From NCBI RefSeq assembly GCF_900107925.1, contig NZ_FNUJ01000005.1, forward strand, positions 310,001 through 374,000: a stretch of DNA of 64,000 nt. Direction: 5' to 3'. Source of the DNA: Amycolatopsis pretoriensis. Lineage in GTDB: Bacteria; Actinomycetota; Actinomycetes; Mycobacteriales; Pseudonocardiaceae. The notes beneath the pieces were generated by a model, which did not search any database, was not told the DNA's origin, and saw nothing but the letters and a program-made list of their open reading frames with translations. A program made the translations under genes and the position numbers. This document shows positions 57,955-64,000 of the stretch, piece after piece (position 1 is the first letter of the stretch; each line of letters starts with the position of its first letter).

Positions 57955-58423
57955 GCCCGCGTGTCGCAGCAATCTGGCACTCCCCGTGATCAGTTAGCGG
58001 CGCTGCGTCGATCTTCGAAAAAAGTTGGAGATTCCGGTATCTGGCGGTGCCGCCACTGCGTCCTGTGGGGCAGCCAAGCACGGAGATGGGAACGAGGCAG
58101 GGGGTGCCGAGTTCGGAAATGCGCGGTGGCCGGGAGCCGAGGGGGCTTCCGGACACCGTCGGCCGGATGGCCTTTCGGGGGAGGGGACATCCGGCGGGGC
58201 CCGTTGGGGAGCGGGTCCTTGAGGGAGGGGAGTACCGGTCGGCGCGAGTTCACCCGCTCGGGTCGGCCGGTACCTCCCGCACTGGCCGATTGACCGACAA
58301 GCGCGACCGACGAAGTAAGTGACCTTGATGTATCCGAGATCCACCTGCACGCTCCTTCCCCCCGAAGGACCCGCGATACTGCCGTTGCCGACTCGAAGAC
58401 TTTTCCGAAGAGGGGCAGATACC
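57955..58423. other. intergenic region of 469 bp ahead of the second GPTR-type sigma gene
   Basis: I see no convincing gene here; short open frames on both strands lack ribosome sites and family features. The region is locally less GC-rich near 58010-58040 (GAAAAAAGTTGGAG) and has an imperfect inverted repeat, GTACCGG at 58232-58238 with CCGGTAC at 58266-58272. It probably holds the promoter and leader of the sigma gene. Confidence 0.5.
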
Positions 58424-59029
58424 GTGACCGACGTGCAGACCACCGAGGTAGACCCACCGTGGGAGGGCTTGACCGGCGCCGAGCTGCACGCCGCGTGCAT
58501 GCGGGCGGCCCGTGACGGCGACCGCCGGGCGATGGATCGCCTGGTCGCCGAGCTGACCCCGCTCGTCTGGCACGTCGCCCGCGCCAACGGCCTCGACCGC
58601 TCGGTCGCCGAGGACGTCGTGCAGACCGTGTGGCTGGCCCTGTTCAGCCAGCTCGGCAAGCTGCGCGACCCCAAGGCCCTCGCCGCCTGGCTCATCACGA
58701 CCACCCGGCGCGAAGCCACTCACCCCTTCGGCCGCCGCATCCAGCCGGTGCCCTTGAGCGACGAAGTCGCCGAGGCCATGCCGAGCACCCAACCGGCACC
58801 TGAAGACGAAGCCGTCCGCGCCGACCGCGACCGCCGGGTCTGGCGCGCCTTCGTCCGGCTGCCCCAACGCTGTCAGGAACTGCTCCGGCTGACCGTCCTC
58901 GCGGGTCGTGCGGAGTACCAGCTCGTCGCCGAGGCGCTGCGCATGCCACGCGGCAGCGTCGGACCGACCAGGGGGCGCTGCCTCGACCAGATGCGCGATC
59001 TCCTCGCCAGTGAAGGGGGAAGCCGATGA
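58424..59029 (+). CDS. sigma-70 family (ECF-like) sigma factor, second of the GPTR subfamily
   Basis: A 201-aa protein started at GTG 58424 (VTDVQTTEVDPPWEGLTGAEL) with AGAGGGG upstream; the frame extends to 58319. Region 2 is seen in AELTPLVWHVARANGLDRSVAEDVVQTVWLALFSQLGKL (about residues 45-84) and region 4 in LPQRCQELLRLTV with RGSVGPTRGRCLDQMR. The GPTRxRCL motif and layout match the CHAT-linked sigma at 15135. It overlaps the next gene by four bases. No CHAT gene is visible nearby. Confidence 0.85.
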   Translation: MTDVQTTEVDPPWEGLTGAELHAACMRAARDGDRRAMDRLVAELTPLVWHVARANGLDRSVAEDVVQTVWLALFSQLGKLRDPKALAAWLITTTRREATHPFGRRIQPVPLSDEVAEAMPSTQPAPEDEAVRADRDRRVWRAFVRLPQRCQELLRLTVLAGRAEYQLVAEALRMPRGSVGPTRGRCLDQMRDLLASEGGSR

Positions 59030-59499
59030 ACGACCTCGGAGCGCCGGGCGAGGCCTATTCCGATGACCTGATCCTGGCCGGCATCGGCCGCTTCCTGGAC
59101 GACTTCGACCCGCCACCGGGTGATCTGGTGCAGCGGGTCCAGTTCGCGCTCGCCCTCGAAGACCTCGACGTCGAGGTCGCGCGGTGGGAGCGGCTGGACA
59201 ACCTGGCCGGCGTGCGCGGCGGCGGCACCGGGACGATCACCTTCACCGTCAGCGACCTGACCGTGATGATCAACCTGACCAAGATGGGCAAGCTGCACCG
59301 CATCGACGGCTGGCTGGTGCCCGCCGGCCAGTACGGGGTCGAGGTGCGCGTCGCCGAGCACGGCACGTCGTCCACGACCGCCGACGAAGGCGGCCGGTTC
59401 GTGCTGGACAACGTGCCGCGCGGGACCACGCAGATCCTCGTGCACCTCGGTGACGTGACGTGCCGCCGGACGGTCGTGACGCCGACGGTGGTGCTCTAA
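59026..59499 (+). CDS. small partner of the sigma factor with carboxypeptidase-regulatory-like beta domain
   Basis: A 157-aa protein, ATGA-coupled to the sigma gene. The N-terminal half is unassigned (LILAGIGRFLDDFDPPPGDLVQRVQFALALED). The C-terminal part has the pattern of a carboxypeptidase-regulatory-like beta sandwich: LHRIDGWLVPAGQYGVEVRV, TTADEGGRFVLDNVPRGTTQI. There is no membrane segment, so it is not a typical membrane anti-sigma factor. It may sense or modulate the sigma factor. Its stop overlaps the convergent deacetylase stop by four bases. Confidence 0.72.
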   Translation: MNDLGAPGEAYSDDLILAGIGRFLDDFDPPPGDLVQRVQFALALEDLDVEVARWERLDNLAGVRGGGTGTITFTVSDLTVMINLTKMGKLHRIDGWLVPAGQYGVEVRVAEHGTSSTTADEGGRFVLDNVPRGTTQILVHLGDVTCRRTVVTPTVVL

Positions 59500-60260
59500 C
59501 CGAGGAAGTCGGCCAGGGGGACGGGGGTCAGCCCGTCCTTCTTCGCCTGCTCGACGAACGCCGTGTAGTCCTCTTCGAAGGTCTTGCGGAAGTGCATCAG
59601 CACGATGTCGCCGGGCTTGAGCTTGTCGCCGGCCTGGAACTGGACGTGCCCGTCGTTGACCGCGGCCGTCCACAGCACCGCGACGCGCATGCCGCACGCG
59701 GCCGCCGCGCGCAGGGTGTTCTGGTCGTAGTTGCCGAACGGCGGCCGGAAGAGCGACGGCCGCACGCCGAGGCCCTTCTGGAAGTCGTCGGCGTCGTCGC
59801 AGATCTCCTTGCGCTGGAACTCGAACGGCTTGCCCTTGAGGTTCGGGTGGTCGACCGTGTGGTCGCCAAGCGTCGCGCCGGTCGCGTCGAGGATCTGCTT
59901 GAAGTAGGCCTCGTGGCCCTTCACGTACTTCTGGTTCAGGAACAGCACCGGGTGGGTGCCGTTCTGCTGCATCAGCTTCAGTGCGCCCGGGTCCTTGACC
60001 GCGCCGTCGTCCATGGTGAGGAAGACGTACGGCTTGTCGGTGGTGATCCGGCGGACCACCGGGACCTGGCCGTTCTCGACGGCCGGTGCCTGCTGCTGGA
60101 CGGTCCCGAACGGGTACGGCGCGGAAGTCGTCGACCCGGGCCCGCCCCCGGGTGCCGGGTTCGGCTGGCTGGTGCCGAACTCCCGCTGGTCGGGCTCCTT
60201 CGCCGAGCACGCCGTCAGCGCCAGTGCCGCCGCGACGACGATCGCCGCCAGTCGTTTCAT
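59496..60260 (-). CDS. lipoprotein polysaccharide deacetylase (CE4/NodB)
   Basis: A 254-aa protein from ATG 60260 with GGGGAGGGG upstream. The lipobox LTAC puts the mature N terminus at Cys18. The NodB motifs are present in modified form: FLTMDDGAVKD (TMDDG for the usual TFDDG), GDHTVDHPNL with the metal histidines, and SLFRPPFGNYDQ. It should deacetylate N-acetylated glycans such as peptidoglycan or chitin oligosaccharides at the cell surface. The link to the chitinases elsewhere in the window is only suggestive. Confidence 0.88.
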   Translation of the reverse strand: MKRLAAIVVAAALALTACSAKEPDQREFGTSQPNPAPGGGPGSTTSAPYPFGTVQQQAPAVENGQVPVVRRITTDKPYVFLTMDDGAVKDPGALKLMQQNGTHPVLFLNQKYVKGHEAYFKQILDATGATLGDHTVDHPNLKGKPFEFQRKEICDDADDFQKGLGVRPSLFRPPFGNYDQNTLRAAAACGMRVAVLWTAAVNDGHVQFQAGDKLKPGDIVLMHFRKTFEEDYTAFVEQAKKDGLTPVPLADFLG

Positions 60261-60327
60261 CTCGCGTCCCCTCCCCGGTGGCCGAAAAGACCACCCGAAA
60301 GAGTGACGTGAGAGAGCGGTGTGAAGT

Positions 60328-60359
60328 TGCGCCGGGCGATCTTGGTGTGGCCCGGCGCA
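60328..60359 (-). terminator. hairpin after the SRPBCC gene
   Basis: TGCGCCGGGC (60328-60337) pairs perfectly with 60350-60359 around a 12-base loop. It lies just past the stop of the SRPBCC gene and before the deacetylase gene on the same strand; there is no clear T run, so termination would be of the GC-hairpin type. Confidence 0.5.
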
Positions 60360-60365
60360 CCCAGG

Positions 60366-60803
60366 TCAGCGCCCGGTTTCGGCCGCCTTGACGAGCTTGC
60401 CCGAGAACAGCCGGATCACCGCGCGCAAGCCGGCGGCCAGTGCCGGGCCGCTGCCCTTGACGGGCTCGGTGAACGAACCGGTCCAGCGTAGGTGCGTGCC
60501 GCCGTCGGCGGTGGGCGTGAGGAGCACTTCGGCGCGGTAGTCCTTGATCGGGTTGGCGCCGAAGAACGTGTAGACGTGCTTGCGGCCGGGCTCGTACTCG
60601 ACCGTCTCCTCGCGGATCAGCACCGGCCAGAGGCCGACCTCGCGGACGGCGCCGACGCCGGGTCCGGGCCGCTTCCAGCGGGCCTGGACGATGAGTGGCT
60701 TTCCCCACTCCGCCCAGCGCGGGCCCTCGGCCTCGCGCGCGAACAACGCCTCCGGCGGAGCCGTGCTCGTGCGGTTGACCTCGAAGGAGAACTTGCGGCC
60801 CAC
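60366..60803 (-). CDS. SRPBCC (START/Bet v 1 fold) family protein
   Basis: A 145-aa protein, GTG 60803 with GGGAGG upstream. The sequence FSFEVNRTSTAPPEALFA, GVGAVREVGLW, EEYEPGRKHVYTF-type features and the last helix fit the polyketide cyclase/dehydrase-type SRPBCC family. No catalytic residues can be assigned. It may bind a hydrophobic ligand. It is divergent from the FUSC gene. Confidence 0.82.
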   Translation of the reverse strand: MGRKFSFEVNRTSTAPPEALFAREAEGPRWAEWGKPLIVQARWKRPGPGVGAVREVGLWPVLIREETVEYEPGRKHVYTFFGANPIKDYRAEVLLTPTADGGTHLRWTGSFTEPVKGSGPALAAGLRAVIRLFSGKLVKAAETGR

Positions 60804-60871
60804 CGGAACCTCCCACGTTGTTGACAGATTGATAATTAAGCGTTCCCGGCAGCGTAGGTCAAGATGGGGGC

Positions 60872-62839
60872 GTGAGCACGCCGCGCCCCGACATCGCCGC
60901 GCCGCACTGGCTGACCCAGCTCCTGCGCAGCAAGCCGGTCCCGGTGCCGTGGAACATGGTCGCCCGCGCGGTCGTCGCGCTGGCCGTGCCGCTCGCGGTC
61001 GCCTACGCGGCCGGGGACATCGCCGTGGGCGCGTTGATCTCGACCGGCGCGCTGCCCGCCGTGCTGTCCGAATCGGCCGGCCCCTACCGCTACCGCGCCC
61101 GACGCCTGGGCGGCGCGACGCTCGCGGCGACCGCCGGGTACGTCGTCGGCCTGCTCACCGGCGGCACACCCGCGCTGTCCGTGCCGGCGGTGATCCTGGT
61201 CGCGGCGGTGTCCGCGCTGATCAGCGCGGCCGGCAGCAACGCCTCGGTCGCCGGGCTGCAGATGTTCGTGTTCGCCGTGCTCGGCACCGGCCAGCACGCG
61301 ACCGGCGTGCGCGTCGAGGTCCTGCTCGGCTTCTTCTGCCTCGGTGCCGTGTGGAGCCTGGCGGTGGCGCTCGCGAGCTGGACCTTCCGGGCGACCAGCC
61401 CCGAACGCACCGCCGTCGCGCACGTCTACGTCGAGCTGGCCGCGATGCTCTCGGCGACCGACGAAGCCGTCTCGCGCGTCGCCCGCCACCGGCTGACCAC
61501 GGCCATGAACACCGCCTACGACCAGCTGCTCACCGCGCGCTCGTGGCTGTCCGGCCGCGACGCCGCCTACCGGCACCTGCTCAACCTGCTTTCCGCGACG
61601 ACGCCCGCGGTCGAGGCGTCGGTGGCGATGGTCAACGCCGGCCGCCGCCCGCCCCAGGACGTCATCGACCACTTCGTCGCGCTCTCGGCGGCGGTGCTGG
61701 CCAGCCAGCCGCTGCCGGAAGCGCCGCCGATGCCGGCCGACGAAGGCGATCCGCTGCTCGCCGCGCTGTACGCCGGCTTGGTCCGGATCGGCAAGGGCGA
61801 CGACCGCAAGCGCCGCGAGCCGACGCCCTGGTACCGGCGGCTGCGGACGTGGGCGGGCTCGCTCGCCTCCGGTCCGCTGACCTGGATCGCCGCGCTGCGG
61901 CTGACGTTGTGCGTCGCGATCGCCGAGGTCGTCGGGCTGCTCGTGCCGTTCGAGCGGTCCTACTGGATCACCCTGACCGTCGGGATCGTGCTCAAGCCGG
62001 ACTTCGGCTCGGTCTTCGGCCGCGCGGTGCTGCGCGGGATCGGCACGGTCGTCGGCGTCGGCGTGGGGGCCATCGTGCTCGGCGTCGGCGGGCACGGCTG
62101 GCTGCTGGTCGCGCTGATCACGGTCTTCGCCGGCGGGGTCGCGGTCGGGAAGGTGCGCAACTACGGCATCCTCAGCGCGTTCGTGACGCCGTTGATCATC
62201 CTGCAGATGGACCTGGCGAACACCGGCAGCTGGAACGTCGTGGTCGCGCGGCTGGTCGACACGGTCCTGGGCTGCGTGATCGTGCTCGTCTTCGGCTACC
62301 TGCTCTGGCCGGGCAGCCGCCGCCCGCAGGTCGGCGGCCGGCTGGCCGACGGGCTGGACGCGGTCGCGAAGTACGTCTCGTGCGCGCTGGTCGAGGCTTC
62401 CTCCGGCGACGCCCGGCTGGCGCGGTCACGGGCCCGGCGCGGGGCCTACCGGGCGCTGGCCGACCTGCGGACGGCGTTCCAGCAGGTCGTCGTCGAGCCG
62501 TCGGCGAACGGCCGCCAGGCGGTGGCGTGGTGGCCGGTCATCGCCGCGCAGGAGCGCGTCGCGGACGCCGTCACCGAAGTCGGCGTGACGATCGGCCGGG
62601 GCGTCACCCCGCCGGAGCCCGGCGACGTCGAGCTGCTCACCGCGGCTCTGGACGAACTGGCGTCGGCGATCCGCGAGCAGCGCGAGCCGCGGTCGATGCC
62701 GTTGCCGGACGGCCCGCAGCTGGCCGGGGTGGTCGACCAGCTGGAGTCGGCGTTCGACGCCGTCCGCGGCCCCGACCTGGTGGAACGCACGCCGTTGCGG
62801 CTGGTCCGGCGGTTCCTGCCCTACCACCGGCGTACGTGA
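60872..62839 (+). CDS. FUSC-family membrane protein (aromatic acid/drug exporter-like)
   Basis: A 655-aa protein, GTG start. It has two clusters of about six membrane helices (residues about 25-180 and 335-480) separated by a soluble helical part and followed by a C-terminal helical domain. The second cluster carries the FUSC signature LVPFERSYWITLTVGIVLKPDFGSVFGRAVLRGIGTVVGVGVGA (residues about 360-405). Family members resemble AaeB and YccS. Substrate unknown. Confidence 0.83.
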   Translation: MSTPRPDIAAPHWLTQLLRSKPVPVPWNMVARAVVALAVPLAVAYAAGDIAVGALISTGALPAVLSESAGPYRYRARRLGGATLAATAGYVVGLLTGGTPALSVPAVILVAAVSALISAAGSNASVAGLQMFVFAVLGTGQHATGVRVEVLLGFFCLGAVWSLAVALASWTFRATSPERTAVAHVYVELAAMLSATDEAVSRVARHRLTTAMNTAYDQLLTARSWLSGRDAAYRHLLNLLSATTPAVEASVAMVNAGRRPPQDVIDHFVALSAAVLASQPLPEAPPMPADEGDPLLAALYAGLVRIGKGDDRKRREPTPWYRRLRTWAGSLASGPLTWIAALRLTLCVAIAEVVGLLVPFERSYWITLTVGIVLKPDFGSVFGRAVLRGIGTVVGVGVGAIVLGVGGHGWLLVALITVFAGGVAVGKVRNYGILSAFVTPLIILQMDLANTGSWNVVVARLVDTVLGCVIVLVFGYLLWPGSRRPQVGGRLADGLDAVAKYVSCALVEASSGDARLARSRARRGAYRALADLRTAFQQVVVEPSANGRQAVAWWPVIAAQERVADAVTEVGVTIGRGVTPPEPGDVELLTAALDELASAIREQREPRSMPLPDGPQLAGVVDQLESAFDAVRGPDLVERTPLRLVRRFLPYHRRT

Positions 62840-62863
62840 GGTCCGTGCTGTTCAATTGCCGTC

Positions 62864-63073
62864 ATGGGAATCGACTTCGACGCGTTGAAGGGCAAGGCCG
62901 AAGAGGCCCTGCGCGAGCACAACGACCAGATCGAGCAGGGCCTGGACAAGGCGGCGGACTTCGCGAAGTCCAAGTTCTCCGGCCACGACTCGCAGATCGA
63001 CAGCGGGATCGAGAAGGCCAAGGACTTCCTCAACAAGTTCGACGACACGCCGGACAACCCGCCCGCCCGGTAG
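62864..63073 (+). CDS. MT0933/Rv0909-like antitoxin-family small protein
   Basis: A 69-aa protein rich in charged residues (FDALKGKAEEALREHNDQIE, then KFSGHDSQIDSGIEKAKDFL). This matches the MT0933-like antitoxin family (Rv0909, partner of toxin Rv0910), from memory. No toxin gene is next to it: the downstream gene is tyrA on the other strand. The protein might work alone, for example as a hydrophilin-like or CsbD-like stress protein, or with a toxin elsewhere. Confidence 0.72.
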   Translation: MGIDFDALKGKAEEALREHNDQIEQGLDKAADFAKSKFSGHDSQIDSGIEKAKDFLNKFDDTPDNPPAR

Positions 63074-64000
63074 TCACTGGACTTCGCCGGTCGCGATCCC
63101 GTCCGCGAGGCCGGTGATCCGGCCGCCGCGCTCGCCGAGCGCGATGAGGCCCTGCCGCGCGTCCGGCGCCGAAAGGCTGATCCGGACGCCGGCGCGGTCG
63201 ACGTCGAGGCTGGCGGCGAGTGCCTGCGCGCCTTCGTACCCCGCGTTGATCGTGGCCGCCAGCCCGCCGGTCGAGGCGAGCGAGCCGCGCGCGGCGCCGA
63301 GCCGGCCGAGGGCTTCGTCGACGATCGGCAGCAGCGCGTCCCGGTTGCCTTCGGTCATCGCGCGCACGAGGTGCGGGTTCGAACCCGCGACCCGCGTGCC
63401 GTCGCGGTACGAGCCGGCGGCCAGCGACATGGCGAGCGGCCCGCCCTCGGCGCCGATGGTGGCGAGGATCGCCGCGAACAGGTGCGGCAGGTGCGAGATC
63501 CGGGCGACCGCTTCGTCGTGCGACTCGGCGGGCAGCGGGACGACGTGCGCGCCGACGTCCAGCACGAACCCCGCGACCTCGGCCCAGGCTTCGAGGTCGG
63601 TGTCCTCCTCGACGGCGACGACCCAGGCCGCGCCCTGGAACAGCGCGGCCTCCCCGGCCAGCCAGCCCGAGCTCGACGTCCCGGCCATCGGGTGCCCGCC
63701 GACGTACCGCGTGTACGGCACGCGGCGGCGGACGGCGTCCAGGACCGGCGCTTTCACGCTGGTCACGTCGGTGAGCAGGCAGTGCGACGCGTGCTGGGAG
63801 ACCAGGCGCAGCAGGTCTTCGACGGCGGGCAGCGGCACGGCCAGCACGACCATCGCGTCGTCGGCGGCGGCCCGGTGCAGCGCGGCTTCGACGTCGGTCG
63901 TGACGTCGTAACCCGCTCTGCTGGCCGCGTCGGCGTCCACTTCGGAGACCGCGGCGCCGAACGCCGTGCGGCCGCTGGCGGCCGCCGCGCGCAGCAGCGA
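63074..64000 (-). CDS. tyrA: prephenate dehydrogenase, N-terminal part cut off by the window edge
   Basis: 309 codons of the 3' part are in the window; the frame runs off the end at 64000 (SLLRAAAASGRTAFGAAVSEVD), which is just after the NAD-binding GxGxxG. Visible features are VVLAVPLPAVEDLL, TDVTSVKAPVL, RYVGGHPMAGTSSSGW with the substrate-binding His, and ARISHLPHLFAAILA. The enzyme converts prephenate to 4-hydroxyphenylpyruvate in tyrosine synthesis. The pat gene (6245-7300) encodes an aromatic aminotransferase that could complete the pathway. Confidence 0.9.
   Translation of the reverse strand, partial: SLLRAAAASGRTAFGAAVSEVDADAASRAGYDVTTDVEAALHRAAADDAMVVLAVPLPAVEDLLRLVSQHASHCLLTDVTSVKAPVLDAVRRRVPYTRYVGGHPMAGTSSSGWLAGEAALFQGAAWVVAVEEDTDLEAWAEVAGFVLDVGAHVVPLPAESHDEAVARISHLPHLFAAILATIGAEGGPLAMSLAAGSYRDGTRVAGSNPHLVRAMTEGNRDALLPIVDEALGRLGAARGSLASTGGLAATINAGYEGAQALAASLDVDRAGVRISLSAPDARQGLIALGERGGRITGLADGIATGEVQ

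Noticed and set aside
63374..63390. tRNA T-loop-like GGTTCGAACCC
   Set aside because: It lies inside the tyrA coding frame and has no acceptor or anticodon stem.

Overview
The window is about 70% G+C or higher, with strong G/C bias at third codon positions, GTG starts, WhiB, SARP/AfsR-type and SigB/F-type regulators, and CBM2-linked chitinases. This points to a filamentous actinobacterium. The gene set looks most like Pseudonocardiaceae, in particular Amycolatopsis, but that assignment is inference. No phage, transposase, CRISPR array or replication origin was seen.

Layout. 0-12 kb: household and regulatory genes (Lrp regulator, KAS III, class III nucleotide cyclase, methyltransferase with a GntR regulator, a GNAT, a broken VOC gene, a TSUP permease, aromatic aminotransferase pat, a dienelactone-hydrolase-like protein, acetoacetyl-CoA synthetase, an MprF-like protein). 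11.9-12.2 kb: tRNA-Ser(GCT), tRNA-Arg(ACG) and a strong terminator. 12.3-19.7 kb: a regulatory and proteolytic locus made of a 950-aa AfsR-type STAND regulator, a sigma factor, a TPR-CHAT protease-like protein and a divergent subtilase with no secretion signal. 19.7-22.9 kb: two overlapping CBM2-GH18 chitinase genes behind two DasR-type (dre) sites. 22.9-25.2 kb: dialkylglycine decarboxylase dgdA with a divergent LysR gene. 25.2-38.8 kb: a complete actinobacterial-type (group 1h, Hhy) [NiFe]-hydrogenase locus. One minus-strand run carries SIS, HypC-like, SIS, hhyS, hhyL, NifU-like, DUF5947, DUF6084, an unknown gene, the endopeptidase, a 34-aa microprotein and hypC-D-E-A-B. hypF converges on it, and a perfect CRP-type palindrome sits upstream. 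38.8-45.8 kb: Sel1-repeat protein, HNH nuclease, hydrolase, a second dre-flanked secretion pair (3D-domain protein and a third CBM2-GH18 protein), nitroreductase, aldo/keto reductase and MarR. 45.8-48.5 kb: a stress sigma circuit (two HATPase anti-sigma-like proteins, a SigB/F-type sigma, WhiB, STAS) with three matching GTTT-N16-GGGYAY promoters. 48.6-58 kb: small regulator/effector pairs (SnoaL/TetR/MFS, an ABC exporter with a GbsR/MarR regulator, TetR with an NAD(P)-binding protein). 58-64 kb: a second sigma factor of the same subfamily as the CHAT-linked one with a small partner gene, a polysaccharide deacetylase, SRPBCC, FUSC, an MT0933-type antitoxin-like protein and the 3' part of tyrA.

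How the genes fit together. The hydrogenase genes hold both subunits, all Ni-Fe(CN)2CO assembly factors and the cleavage protease, which suits scavenging of trace hydrogen during starvation. The dre sites tie chitin degradation to N-acetylglucosamine signalling. The least understood part is the sigma/CHAT-TPR/subtilase locus at 15-19.7 kb, with a possible reduced relative at 58.4-59.5 kb. It is my main candidate for a poorly described, possibly defensive or cell-fate, protease system.
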